From contig OY755047.1 of NCBI GenBank assembly GCA_963576565.1, positions 29,797,351-29,861,350 on the forward strand: DNA of 64,000 nucleotides, in the 5' to 3' direction. A program made the position numbers and the translations under genes. The stretch is from Aspidapion aeneum. Its lineage: Eukaryota > Arthropoda > Insecta > Coleoptera > Brentidae. Shown here one piece after another: positions 1 to 12,901 of this stretch. The notes beneath the pieces were generated by a model. It was given only the letters and a program-made list of their open reading frames with translations, did not search any database and had not been told where the DNA came from. Position 1 is the stretch's first letter. Each line of letters opens with the position of its first letter.

Positions 1-640
1 ATATAAATAAATCGAAAATTAGCAATTTTTTGTTAAACAACCATAGAAACAGCAGTTTAACTGAATAAAATGCATAACGAATACACTAAAACAATACGTT
101 TACTAAAATTTTGTTAATAAGCTAGTACTTTGATTTTTAACTATTTAATTGTATTGTATAATGAACACTTTTTTCGTTAATTCGCTAGCTTCTGAAAATT
201 CTAGTTTCCGTTAATTGAAAAGTCACAAATTGTTCGTGCCTAATTAAGAACTTTTGTTTTTTTATTCTTTCCAAGATCTAATGGACAGCTAACTGTTTCA
301 TCCTAAAGGGACCCAGATGTGACACCCTTAGCAAACTAAGAAGATGATTATAACCCTCATTTAATGGAATAAATGAGAGCTATGTATCCCTGGCCAAAAC
401 CTTAAGCGCCGTCTACCAAAATACAATAAAAGCAACAACCAAAAAAAAACCAAACAAATGGCAGGGACTTAATAAATCAGTAGTTTAAAAAGAACAATAA
501 TTTTGTTGATCCACAACTTTAGCAGTTTTTTATAACTATTTGCTTGGTTTTGACTAATGAAAGAGCCAGTGACAAAATCACGACTAACAAAATCGATGTA
601 ACAAAACCTCTGGTAACAAATGCGCGAGTAACAACAGCGC
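1..640. other. intergenic, nothing recognised
   Basis: AT-rich sequence. I see no coding signal, RNA gene or repeat shared with the rest of the window. Confidence 0.5.
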
Positions 641-3314
641 AATGTATTTTTAAGCTGCATAAACATAATATTTTTAAGTCTCCTGTAAATGAATTGCCAA
701 CTGTTATTCGACAAACAAAATTTGCGTAAACCTATTTGGCTTTTATAATATACCTACAACTCCGTAAGCCTTGTTTACGACGTGAAGCCGACGCTAATTT
801 CGATAAGAAGGGCTCGTAATTCTGGTTACTGTTCGTTTTTAACGTTGTTTTTCGACCACTATGAAAATTTTACTGGTGTACTGAAAAAGACGAGGTCTGA
901 TATTTAAAATTGTGTTGCTGACTTTTTTTACAAATCACGAAGATTACCTCAAATGGATTGCTGACATATATCGAACCGAACCGAGCCGAACCAGGAACCT
1001 AAAAATTATGGCACCATATATTTGACGTTCTGGACCCTATTTCTGTTGGCGGCACTGTTTTTTGTGTTTGCGCTGTATGCATCAAAGTCCCATTACCGAG
1101 GCGCCATGCCACGTTAACCGCCGTCTTTCTACACCTACTTCAAAGTGTTCTGTGTAAATTAGTTGATCGTTGTTGTATTTTCCGGAGTTCACTTCTTTTT
1201 ATTTTATATTTTTATCGAATTAACGATTTAACCAAAAGTTCAAAGATTTCTCACTAAATCTCAAGTTTATAAGTTTGTAATCAATGAAATCAGTGTTGCC
1301 ACCAGAAATAGAACCCATAACGTCAATTGTTTGCAGATTCTTCTGAATGAGACTTTAAAACAAAAAGAACCGTTATTTATTCCTTATAAAGACCAAAACA
1401 AAATAAAATAGCTGACAGGTTTATATTTGATGGCTTAAAAAAAAAATTAATTAACAAAATGTCATAAGGGTCATGGCGTACTACTTTTGACATAAAAAAA
1501 TCAAGATACACAAATGTCATGTTAGATAGTGTAATATAACTATGACATACCCAAAAAGTTAAATACACCATTCTGATCTAATCTGGCAGAGCATGGGGTT
1601 GGTGGCTCTTTTCTGCCATAGGTAGAGATATTAGAACAGCTAGAGATTGGATTTCACAACCAACCAAAATAGAAAGAGTAGGTACACCATGCGTTTCACA
1701 TTGCCATTGAAAATGTGGTAAAAATAGTTAGGCACTGGTAGACAGCCTAATCAAACCTACTTATACTTTGATTTTATCATGTACTTCTCAAGATGACGGA
1801 GACTAAAAATTAAAGAAATTCTCGGACTTTCCTAGTCTAATGCAAAAAGTAATGTTTCAAGACCTTGAAAAGTTTTTAACTCAAAAATTTCATCTCAAAA
1901 TTAATTTAAAAAAAAAATCGGCAAAACACAAGTAAACAAAAACAGCGGTTAACAAGCCTTTGACATTTTCAAAACAGAGAACACAACATCAAGGTTTAAA
2001 AGGCCGGGACGGCGGCAATTTTTGATTTGCCGCTTTAACTTTGGCCAAATCCAATCCGTCAATGTTCTATTATCCGTCGCCATGGGTGTGTAAAACAAAA
2101 GGACAGAGAATAATAGGCCCAAACTTCGACATTCCATTGTTGTCAAGTAAGCTTTAATTTGTGTCCCTAAAGATTTAATTTGCGACATATTCGTGTAACC
2201 GACTGTACAATATGAAGATTTGATGATTAAAGTTAGTTTGGGTTGCTCAAACAACATAAGCTTTATGTTAAAACAATTAGTTTGTAGCCAAGTCAACTAC
2301 AGCATTTTTTTTCAGTGCAGCGACCCTCTATACAAAAGCTGCGTAAACATAATATTTTTAAACCTTCCGTAAATTAATTGACACCTGTTATTCGACAAAC
2401 AAAATTTGCGTAAACCTTTTTGGCTTTTATAATATACCTACTACTCCGTAAGTCTTTCAAAATGTTTTACAACGTGACGCCGACGCTAATTTCGATAAGA
2501 AGGGCTCGTAATTCTGGTTATTATTCGCATTTAACGTCGTTTGTCGAGCACTATAAAAATTTTACGGCTGCTGAAAAACACGAGGTCTGATTTTTTAAAT
2601 TGTGTTGTTGACTTTTTACAAATCACGGAAATTTTTCTCTCAAAATGGATTGCTGACAATTATATCAAACCCAACCGAGCCGAAACGAACCTAAAATTTA
2701 CGGCACCATATGTTTGACATTCTGGATCCTATTTCTGTTGACAGCACTGTTGTTTTGTGTTTGTGCATTAAATAGAAGTACTGGACTTCACGTAAATACC
2801 CTTCGATAGGCTAGCTGGTTAGGCTTTGCTCACACATTTAAGTAATTTGTCGAAATTGACGTAAGAAATACTAGGAAAAACGATGCATATGCATTCTATG
2901 AGTGGCACTCACCTTGAACTCTCCTGGGGCTCCACTTTTTTGATATTCGAACGCCTCAGTCACCACAATTTTCTCACTTTTGTAACCTTTCTCGGCGAAC
3001 GTGTTTTTCGAAGAGTTTTTGTTTGTTGACAAGTATTACTTATCAAGCTTTCAAAGTCCCATTACCGAGGCGCCACGTTAAACCGCCGCACCGTCTTTCT
3101 GAATGAGACTTCAAAGCAAAAACAAACGTTATTTATTCCTTGTAAAGACCAAAACAAAATAAAATAGCTGTCAAGTTTATATTTGATGGCTTGACAAAAA
3201 AATTATAAAGATATACTAATGTCATGTTAGAAAGTGTATTATAACTATGAATTACCCAAGAAGTCAGATACACCATTCTGATCTAACACGGCTGAACAAG
3301 TTTCCCAACTTGCG

Positions 3315-3315
<1 letters not shown>

Positions 3316-3352
<37 letters not shown>
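3316..3352. repeat. (AT)n microsatellite
   Basis: A pure AT dinucleotide run inside the segment that interrupts the second Rep-A unit. Confidence 0.95.
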
Positions 3353-3356
<4 letters not shown>

Positions 3357-3564
3357 TTAAATTATCTAATTTTCGCTTAAAATTAGAGAAGCACTTTTTC
3401 TTAGTTTTTAAATATATTTGGGTTTCATTTTCTACGCATTGCTAGCGTTTTTAGAATATTATTTTGATTTATTTTACGCTATATCTTACCACATTTTTAA
3501 ATTTAAAACTCGCGCGCTTTTCGTTACCAATGAATCATTTGACATTAGCGGCTGTATTCGGGCA

Positions 3565-3800
3565 ATGCAACGAGAAAGTCCATCGTCAGCAAAAAAAAAA
3601 CCAGACAACCACGCGCCTCGTGAAAAGAACGACAACGCAACGCAAGTAAGTTCTCTTAAAATTGTGGAAACTACTAATGTTTCGCTTTAGTTTCTTAGAT
3701 ATTAGTGTTTGGTGCATTTAGAACTGTTGAGCAATGGAAAGAATGGAACTTCTGGTGTAATTGGGCTGGCCAGCCAGGTAGCTTTACAGAACATTTCATG
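3565..3800 (+). other. possible pair of small spliced exons, function unknown
   Basis: An ATG at 3565 opens 27 codons (MQRESPSSAKKK...NDNATQ) that stop exactly at a consensus donor (GTAAGT at 3646). A second open stretch runs from an AG near 3721 to another consensus donor after 3800 (ATG|GTAAGT) and reads TVEQWKEWNFW in one frame. The second stretch vaguely recalls the Trp-rich SANT/Myb-like proteins of insect transposons. Both lie in the non-Rep-A segment. Phases were not proven and the resemblance is weak, so this is only a pointer. Confidence 0.15.
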
Positions 3801-6800
3801 GTAAGTAGTTATTTGATAATTTTTCATTGCTGCGCTATTTTTGGTAATAAAGTATTTAGGCCCTTTTTTTCCCTGTTGCAGCCCTGTTGGCACCCTGTGG
3901 AAAGACTCCTCACGTTTTTCTCGAGTTATCTCGAGTGGTCCTTCGGTTTATTTTATTATCTACAGAAGGCCTAACCTCACCAACGGCAGAACATGGGGTT
4001 GGTGGCTCTTCTCTGGCATGAGCAGAGATATTAGAACAGCTAAAGATTGGATTTCACAACCAACCAAAATAGAAAGAGTGAGTATACCATGCGTTTGACA
4101 TTACCATTTAAGACGTGGTGAAAATAGTTGGGCACTGGTAGGCAGCCTAATCGAACCTACTTATACTTTGATTTTACCATGAAATTGTCAAAATGGCGGA
4201 GACTAAAAAATTAAGAAATTCTCCGACTTTCCTAGTCTAAAGGAAAAAGTAAAGTTTTAAGACCCTGAAAAGTTTTTAACACAAAGATTTTATCCCAAAA
4301 TTACTTGTAAAAACCGGCAAAACACAAGTAAACAAAACAGCGGTTGACAAGCCCTTGACATTTCTAAAACAGAGAACAAAACATCAAGGTTTAAAAGGCC
4401 GGGACGGCTGCAATTTTTATTTTGCCGCTTTAACTTTGGTCAAATCCAATCCGTCAATTTTCTATTATCCGTCACCATGGGTGCGTAAAACAAAAGGACA
4501 GATAATAATGGGCCCAAATTTCGACATTCCATTGTTGTCAAGTAAGCTTTAATTTGTGTCCCTAATAGCCCATCGCACCTACTCTTTTTTTCGTTACTTA
4601 GCCTTAAGTGTTCCTTATTACGTCATATTATGATTATATTAAGAAACGCTTTAAGCTCAGAAACGAAAAAAAAATCGGTGAGATGGACCCTAAATATTTA
4701 AATTGCGACATATTCGTGTAACCGACTGTATAACTTAAAAAATAAGCTACCAAACAGTAATCAGTTTAATGTGATCAAATTAATGTGATTAATGTTAGTT
4801 TGGGTTTTAATAATACAATTGTTTAAACAACATAGGTTTTTATGTTAAAACAACGAGGTTGTAGCCAAGTCAACTATTTTTGTCAAATTGCTGATGAACA
4901 AAAATGTTTTATTGCCATTGAAAATGTGGTAAAAATAGTTGGGCACTGGTAGGCAGCCTAAACAAACCTACTTATACTTTGATTTTATCATGTACTTGTC
5001 AAGATGACGGAGACTAAAAATTAAAGAAATTCTCGGACTTTCTTAGTCTAATGGAAAAAGTAATGTCTTAAGACCCTGAAAAGTTTTTAACACAAAGATT
5101 TCATCTCCAAAATTAATTAAAAAAAACTGGCCAAACACAAGTAAACAAAAACAACGGTTGACAAACCCTTGACATTTCTAAAACAGAGAACAAAACATGA
5201 AGGTTTAAATGGCCGGGACGGCAGAAATTTTTGATTTGACGCTTTAACTTTGGCCAAATCCAATCCTTCAATGTTCTATTATCCGTCGCCGCCGTGGGTG
5301 TGTATAACAAGAGGACAGAGAATAATGGGCCCAAACTTCGACATTCCATTGTTGTCAAGTAAGCTTTAATTTGTGTCCCTAAAGATTTAATTTGCGACAT
5401 ATTCGTGTAACCGACTGTACAATTTGAAGATTTGATGATTAAAGTTAGTTTGGGTTGTTCAAACAACATAAGTTTTATGTTAAAACAATTAGTTTGTAGC
5501 CAAGTCAACTACAGCATTTTTTTTTCAGTGCAGCGACCCTCTATACAAAAGCTGCGTAAACATAATATTTTTAAACCTCCCGTAAATTAATTGCCACCTG
5601 TTATTCGACAGACAAACCTATTTGCCTTTTATAATATACCTACTACTCCGTATGCCTTTCAAAATGTTTTACGACGTGAAGCCGACGCTAATTTCGATAA
5701 GAAGGGCTCGTAATTCTGGTTATTATTCGCTTTTAACGTCGTTTGACAAGCACTATAAAAATTTTACCGCTGCTGAAAAATACAAGGTCTGACTTTTAAA
5801 ATTGTGTTGCTGTAACTTTTTTAAAAATCACGGCGATTTTTACCTTAAAATGGATTGCTGACATATATCGAACCGAACCAAGCCGAAACGAACCAAGAAC
5901 CTAAAAATTAAGGCACCATATGTTTGCCGTTCTGGATCCAATTTCTGTTGGCAGCACTGTTTTTTTTGTGTTTGCGCTGTATCCCTCACTGAATGGTCGG
6001 CGCGGCGCCTTGTCTTTTGACAAGTTTGACTTCTGTTGACTAGAGTTTGGATCAAGCTTTCAAAGTCTCATCACCAAGGTGCCATGTTAGACCCCCATAA
6101 TTTCGTACCCAGCTCATCGCTAAGCTCCACCGTATTCTGTATAAATCAGTTGATTGTTGTTGAAATTCCTGGAGTTCACTTCTTTTTATGTTTGTTATTT
6201 TTATAGAATTTACAAATTAACCAAAACTTCAAAGATTTGTTACTAAATCCAAAGTTTATAAGTGTAGAATGAATTAAATCAGTCTTGCCACCAAAAATAT
6301 GATCCAGAACATCCAACGTTTTCAGATTTTTCTGAGTAACACTTTAAAGCAATAAGAAACGATATTTATTCATATAAAGACCAAAACGAAATAAAATTGC
6401 TGTCAGGTTTATATTTGATGGCTTGACAAAAAAATTATTAAAATGTCATAAGGGTCATGGCCTACTACTTTTGGCATCAAAAAATCAAGATATACAAATG
6501 TCATGTTAGATAGTGTAATATAACTATGAACTACCTAAAAAGTTAAATACAACATTCTGATCTAACACGGCAAAGCATGGGGTTGGTGGCTCTTCTCTAC
6601 CATGGGCATAGATATTAGCACAGCTTGAGATTCGATTTCAGAATCAACCAATATAGAAAGAGTGGGTACACTTTGCGCTTGACATTACCATTGGAAACGT
6701 GATAAAAATAGTTGGGTACTGGTAGGCAGCCTAAGCAAACCTACTTATACTTTGATTTTACCATGTACTTGTCAAGATGACGGAGACTAAAAATTAAAGA

Positions 6801-9800
6801 AATTCTCGGACTTTCCTAGTCTAATAGAAAAAGTAACGTTTTAGGACCCTGAAAAACACAAAGATTTCATACCAAAATTAATTTTAAAAAAATACCGGCA
6901 AAACACAAGTAAACAAAAACAGCGGTTGACAAGCCCATTGATATTTCCAAAACAGAGAACAAAACATCAAGTTTTAAAGGGCCGGGACGGCGGCAATTTT
7001 TGATTTGCCACTTTAACTTTGGCCAAATCCAATCCGTCAATGTTCTATTATCCGTTGCCATGGGTGTGTAAAACAAAAGGACATAGAATAATGCGCCCAA
7101 ATTTCGACATTCCATTGTTGTCAAGTAAGCTTTAATTTGGATCCCTAAATATTTAAATTGCGATATATTCGTGTAACCGACTGTATAACTTAAAACATAA
7201 GCTACAAAACAGTAATCAAATTAACCCAATGTGATAGGTTTTTATGTGGAAACAACGAGTTTGTAGCCAAGTCAACTATTTTTGTCAAATTGCTGATGAA
7301 CAAAAATTTTTACTAAATTCAACCCAGCATTTTTTTTTCAGTGCAGTGACGCTCTATACAAAAGCTGCGTAAACGTAATATTTTTAAGCCTCCCGTAAAT
7401 GAATTGCCACCTGTTATTCGACAAACAAAATTTGCGTAAACCTATTTGGCTTTTATAATATTCCTACTACTCCGTAAGTCTTTCAAAATGTTTTACGACC
7501 TGACGCCGACGCTAATTTCGATAAGAAGGGCTCGTAATTCTGGTTATTATCGTTTTTAACGTTGTTTTTCGATCACTATGAAAATTTTACTGGTGTACTG
7601 AACAAGGCAAGGTCTGATATTTAAAATTGTGTTGCTGACTTTTTTACAAAACACGGAGATTTTCACCTTAAAATGGATTGCTAACATATATCGAACCGAA
7701 CCGAGCCGAAACGAACCAGAAACTTAAAAATTACGGCACCATATGTTTGACGTTCTGGATCCTATTTCTGTTCTGTTAATAGCACTGTTTTTTTGTGTAG
7801 CGGTGTAGTAACGGTGGGTGCGGCGGTGCCTTGTTTGTTGACAAGTTTGACTTATTAAGCTTTAAAAGTCCCATCACTGAGGCGCCAGGTTAGAACCCAT
7901 TTTTTCGAACCCAGCTCATCGCTAAGCTCCAACGTGTTCTGTGTAAATCAGTTGATCGTTGTTGTATTTTTTGGAGTTCACTTCTTTATATTTTTCTTAT
8001 TTTTATCGAATTTACGATTTAACCCAAACTTCAAAGATTTCTCACTAAATCGTTTAGCCTAACCAAAGCTACTTATACTTTGATTTTATTATGGACTAGT
8101 CAAGTTGGCGGAGACTAAGACTTTGATTTTATGGAAACTAAAAAATAAAGAAATTCTCGGACTTTCCCACTTTAATGAAAAGAGTAATGTTTTAAGGCCC
8201 CGAAATGTTTTGAACAGAAAGATTTCATCCCAAAATTAATTTAAAAAAACTGGGAAAACACAAGTAAACCAAAACAGCGGTTGACAAGCCCTTGACATTT
8301 CTAAAACAGAGAACAAAACATCAAGGTTTAAAAGGCCGAGACGGCAGCAATGTTTATTTGACGCTTTAACATTGGCCAAATCCAATCCCTCAATGTTCTA
8401 TTATCCGTCGCCATGGGTGTGTAAAATAAAAGGAAAGAGAATAATGGGCCCAAATGTCTACATTCCATTGTTGTCAAGTAAGCTTTAATTTGTTTCCCTA
8501 AATATTTAATTTGCGACATATTCGTGTAACCGACTGTATAATTTAAAGAATAAGCTACAAAGCAGTAGTCAAATTCACCCAGTGTGATGATTAAAGTTAG
8601 TTTGGGTTGCAAGTCAACTATTTCTGTTAAATTGCTGATAAACAAAAATTTTTATTAAACTCCACACAGCATTTTTTTTTCAGTGATGCGACCATCTATA
8701 CAAAGGCTGCGTAAACATAATATTTTTAAGCCTCCTGTAAATGAATTGCCACCTGTTATTCGACAAACAAAATTTGCGTAAACCTATTTGGCTTTTATAA
8801 TATACCTACTACTCCTTTCAAAATGTTTTACGACGTGACACCGACGCTAATTTCGATAAGAAGGGCTCGTAATTCTGGTTATTATTCGCTTTTTTTGTCG
8901 AGCACTATAAAAATTTTATCGGTTTGCTGAAAAATACGAGGTCTGTGTTGCTGTGACTTTGTTACAAATCACGGAGTTTTTTACCTCAAAATTGATTGCT
9001 GACATATAACGAACCGAACCAAGCGTAACGAACCAAAAACCTAAAAATTACAGCAATAATATGTTTGACGTTCTGGATCCTATTTCTGGTGACAGCACTG
9101 TTTTTTGTGTTTACGCTGAATGCATCACTGAAAAAGTAGAGGCCGGCGCGGTGCCTTGTTTTTTGATAAGTTTGACTTACGTTGGCTATAGTTTGGATCA
9201 AGCTTTCAAAGTCCCATCACCGAGGTGCCAGGTTAGACCACCCAGCTCATCGCTAATCTCCACAAGTTCTGTGTGAATCTGCTGATCGCTGTCGTATTTT
9301 TTGGAGTTCACTTAGTATTTACGATTTTACCAAAAGTTCAAAGATTTCTGATTAAATCGCAAGTTAATAAGTGTCGAAGCCATGAAATCAGTGTTGTATG
9401 TATGTAGTAAACAAAATCCTATAAGAGGATAGAAGTGGGCATTATTTCGGTCAAGGTAAAAAAAATCAGCTGTTATGATTATAAAAAGATGTTTATGCGA
9501 TAATTTCAAGATGATTTCATGAATTTTTGTGAAGTATGAGTTAAAGATCCACATATTCCACCTTTTATAAGAATTAATTGTTTTTTACCCACTCGTGTTT
9601 TCATTCTGCGCTATACAAGCATATATTAATTTTCGCCATCGTTATAATAATTGTGTTTTTACCAGCGAAAATAAAACAGCTAGAGATGGGATTTCAAAAC
9701 CAACCAAAACAAAAAAAGTGGGTACACCATTCGTTTGACATTGCCATAAAAAATACTGAACATTTTGATCAAATAGAAGGGCTCTCATAGGCAACCCGTT

Positions 9801-9849
9801 AGGCAGCCTAACCAAGCTTTGATTTTGATACTTTGATTTTCTTACGGCC

Positions 9850-9973
9850 TTGTCAAAATGGCGAAGAATGTCAGTTGTTGCTTTATGACACTGAAAAGTT
9901 TTAAACAGTTACACCAGTATTTACTAAAGGGTCTACATTGCTAAGTGCTACAATCCTAGGTTTAAAAGTCTAC
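9850..9973. other. short spacer, nothing recognised
   Basis: Sequence between the last decayed Rep-A unit and the palindromic element. No signal seen. Confidence 0.4.
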
Positions 9974-9982
9974 ATTTTGGTT

Positions 9983-10599
9983 GGGTCGCGGTTTGTTTGT
10001 CGAAAACACGTTTATCGAAAACATCTTTATCGAAGACATTTTGATCGAAAATCTTAATTTCGAATGACATTTTGATCGAATAATGCTTTAATCGAAAACT
10101 TTTTTATCCAATACAACTTTTCGAATGAGTTTTTAATCGAAAACATTTTTGGCGAATCGCTTTCTAATCGAAAACACAATTTAAGAATGAAGGTATATAT
10201 ATAATTCGATATTCTTTTCAATCATATTTTTTCCAAAAAAAAAACTTTCCTGATTTCTTTCCAGGGATCCTTGAGGGGGTGTAACCGAACCGAACCGAAC
10301 CGAACCCAACCAAACCGAACCGAACCGAACCGAACCGAACCGAACCGAACCGAACCGAACCGAACCGAACCGAACCGAACCGAACCGAACCGAACCGAAC
10401 CGAACCGAACCGAATAAAAGATTTTCGATTAAATTGCTATTCGATAAAAGTGCCATTCGAAATTAAGATTTTCGATCAAAATGTCATTCGAAATTAAGAT
10501 TTTCGATCAAAATATCATTCGAAATTAAGATTTTCGATCAAAATGTCTTTGATAAAGATGTTTTCGATAAACGTGTTTTCGACAAACGAACCGTGACCC
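9983..10599. mobile_element. palindromic mobile element with internal (CGAAC)n, 9-bp target duplication
   Basis: The ends are inverted: GGGTCGCGGTTTGTTTGTCG at the left and its near-complement ending CCGTGACCC at the right. Both arms consist of degenerate short-period repeats built on TTTTGATCGAAAAT and TTATCGAAAAC. The middle holds a long CGAAC array. The element is flanked by the direct repeat ATTTTGGTT at 9974-9982 and 10600-10608, which is what a target-site duplication should look like. No coding capacity. The superfamily is unknown. Confidence 0.75.
10284..10414. repeat. (CGAAC)n pentanucleotide array
   Basis: About 26 near-perfect CGAAC copies, with one variant stretch near 10306. The same pentamer occurs singly in Rep-A module 2 and as a six-copy run at about 13289-13318. 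Confidence 0.95.
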
Positions 10600-10609
10600 A
10601 TTTTGGTTG

Positions 10610-11450
10610 AAGGTTTAACTTATTTTTCCCGTGAATGCAATAGTTTTTAATATTGATATAAATTGTTCATAAATACCTTGGGATATGGGTCATCTTTTTT
10701 CGTTGTAACAAAGACGTTGTTTCCACACAAAGGTTATAAATAAATAAAAATAATCAAATATTTTGGTTTAACAAAGGTGCCATATTTAAAACTAGGAAAT
10801 GTAGAATAAAAACGGTGTAAGTCAGTGTCAGCAGTCCGCTATATTTTACATATTAATTGAAAAGGGGTTCTAATATATCTTGTGCTTTTTACAGTATTTA
10901 AATATTGATACGTATTTAATACGGTAATGCACCTACAGATATAGTTTTAAGTTATTTATGTATTATTTAGCTTTGAATATTTTTGTATGTAAGTTTTTTT
11001 GACAATCATGGATTATATCTATTGTTTTTCGAACTTTAAACCACTCCTCAGGGGTGGTACTACAATTTGAGACTATTTTTAACGGGAATCCTACGACTGC
11101 ACGGACTAAGTTTCCAAAAAATGACATTTGGTTACAAAATTTTTATGTGGTTTTTCTTTATTTCTAAAGTTAATTTGAATTTATATGAGATGAAACTCAC
11201 TGAAAAATACTTACTATCATATTGCACATTAGGGTGAACCAAATCTTTGCAGTTATTTGACCTGTGAGTATTAAAAAAATACGCTTAAGCCGGTCGGTTT
11301 CAAGTCTATAGACTTGATATTTAAACCCGGTCTACAATGCTAAGACTTAAGGTCTTAGTAAATACTGGTGATTTTATCTCAAATGATCTAAAACATTTGT
11401 TAGCACTCATACAAACAAAACTTTTGTTAAAATCCGTAAAAATTACTAAC
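10610..11450. other. intergenic, nothing recognised
   Basis: AT-rich sequence without coding signal. I looked here on the minus strand for the missing C-terminal PRCP exon and did not find it. Confidence 0.4.
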
Positions 11451-11454
11451 AAAA

Positions 11455-11680
11455 CCAAAAATTTTAACTATGAGAAGAATCAGCTGATTCACACAGAACA
11501 CAAAGGAGCTTAGCAGTGGTTTAGGTGCGAAAAGCTCGGGTGTCCAACCGACTCTGCTGGCTCCATTTCAATGATGCTGTTAACAGAAGTGTAGCCAGAA
11601 CGTCAAACATATGCTGCAGTGATTTTTAAGTTTTTCAGAGATATATGTCAGCAATCCATTTTGAGGTTGAAAAATCTTTG
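11455..11680 (-). repeat. Rep-A fragment, inverted
   Basis: The complement of Rep-A sequence. It contains the reverse of the GTTTGACGTTCTGG and ATGGATTGCTGACATATA landmarks of module 2. It lies downstream (in gene sense) of the truncated PRCP exon copy. Confidence 0.75.
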
Positions 11681-11689
11681 CTAAAATAA

Positions 11690-11900
11690 TAGGAATATTA
11701 CGAGGAAATAGTCAAGAGACTTAACAAAAACAGGTTTGTGGGCAGTTCCTCAAAAGGGGAACAGAGTAACTCAAAGACCGGTGTTTCGTCCTTATTGGGA
11801 TACGCTAGTCCGAGCGTAACGATACGAGATGGAGATGAAATGAATGGTGATATCTGAAAAGATCAAAATGTCAAGTTGAAGCTTTAGTCACAATCGCCCA
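11690..11900. repeat. diverged copy of repeat family R-B
   Basis: Contains the 'GAGATGAAATGAATGGTGAT...TCTGAAAAGA' and 'CAGTTCCTCA' elements that also occur near 30840-30970 and 36180-36350. Strongly diverged. Confidence 0.4.
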
Positions 11901-12014
11901 CTAAGCGCAGACATGATCTGACGTCACTACGGAGACAGATATAATCAGTCTCAGTAAATATCCTAGCCCAGAAATATATAATAAAATAATAGGGATATAG
12001 TCAAATAGTTTTAC

Positions 12015-12336
12015 CTGAAAATTCCAGCCACCTTCGTCACCAATATCGGTGGAAGTGGAAAAAATATCCACACAATCAACTGTTTGAGAATAATTGGAAT
12101 AAATTTGCATGGCATCGCCCAAAGCTTGTACCAAACCCGCATCTGTACTATAATCAACTGCGTCAATTTTTTTACAAAACTCTTTAACTGGCCATCCAGG
12201 AAGATTGGCTAGAAAATCTGCTGGATAAGGGTAGTTTATTTCAACTAGATTGACAATTGCCTCTCCTATCCAGCCCTGAAGTACATTGACGTCGTTATCT
12301 GAGGCAAGAGATTTACAGTGGCCAAAATTTTTTTGT
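12015..12336 (-). pseudogene. truncated duplicate of PRCP exon 5
   Basis: Nearly identical to the exon at 12902-13259: I count seven differences over about 310 bases. It keeps the open frame (DNDVNVLQGW ... GWNFQ) and the 3' splice donor (CAG|GTAAAA, donor at 12013-12014). Homology ends abruptly near 12336, so the first 35-40 bases of the exon and its acceptor AG are missing. Four of the seven changes are synonymous; three alter residues (Ala/Glu, Ala/Thr, His/Leu). Without the original acceptor it can be used only through a cryptic site. It could be a dead partial duplicate, an alternative exon, or an assembly artefact from merged haplotypes. Confidence 0.85.
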
Positions 12337-12489
12337 TCATGTTAACTCGAAATATGTTCTCACTAATGCAATCGTAGTCCATAATTTTATTTTTTAAAAC
12401 TTTCGGATGTAAAAAAAATATGTTTTAAGACACTAAACATTTTTGAACAGTTAGATTTTATCCCAAACTGGCAAATGGAAAAATAAATA

Positions 12490-12895
12490 AACTACTTTGG
12501 TGGCAACACTGATTTCAGTGTTACACTTATACACTTACTTCAGATTAAGTGGGAAATTGTTAAACTTTCATCTATGGCTGGTACAATTTGGCACTCGTAC
12601 AAATAAAACGCAAAAAAAAATCCGTAAAAGTTATTTACAAAAACAAAAATTTGCACTTCGGAAAATTGGAGAACGCTCAGCTGATTCACACAGAACACGA
12701 TGGATCTTAGCGGTAGTTTGAGTGCGGAAAACCAGTAACTAAAGTGGCGCCGCGGTGATCGGACTTTAAACGCTCGAGTGTCCAAACCGACTCTGCTGCC
12801 TCCATTTCAGTGATGCTAACAGAAGCGGAGCCAGAACTTCAAACACAGTGATTTTTAAGCTTTTCAGCGAAATATTATTTTCAATAATCCATGGT
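12490..12895 (-). repeat. Rep-A fragment, inverted, between the two exon copies
   Basis: Homologous to 11455-11680: it shares CAGCTGATTCACACAGAACA, CCGACTCTGCTG and the 'cagtgatttttaagcttttc' stretch. Each exon copy therefore has the same Rep-A fragment on its downstream side (gene sense). That suggests the duplicated block is exon plus repeat. Confidence 0.7.
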
Positions 12896-12901
12896 TTTTA
12901 C

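Larger units (their letters stand above)
640..9850. repeat. Tandem cluster of a 1.3-1.8 kb repeat (here called Rep-A)
   Basis: About five same-orientation units share an ordered set of landmarks. Module 1 (GCTGCGTAAACATAATATT, then GACGCTAATTTCGATAAGAA) recurs near 651, 2336, 5550, 7366 and 8705. Module 2 (GAACCGAACCGAGCCGAA) recurs near 975, 2668, 5870, 7692 and 9010. Module 3 (GGTTGGTGGCTCTTCTCT) recurs near 1596, 3994 and 6583. Module 4 (AAAGGCCGGGACGGC) recurs near 1999, 4395, 5212, 6979 and 8332. Unit 2 is interrupted at about 3290-3985, and an extra module 4 follows it. Unit 4 has lost module 3 and unit 5 decays after 9400. Short open frames recur in the same place on the minus strand but carry stops and recognisable homology to nothing, so I treat the unit as non-coding. 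It may be a non-autonomous transposon amplified in tandem. Confidence 0.85.

Noticed and set aside
1949..8645. Recurring antisense frames in the Rep-A units as a real gene family
   Set aside because: Frames differ in length, carry stops and match nothing I recognise. Kept only as a question in the findings.
10181..10456. 91-residue open frame rich in FGSVR repeats
   Set aside because: It is the (CGAAC)n array read in translation, with no independent coding evidence.
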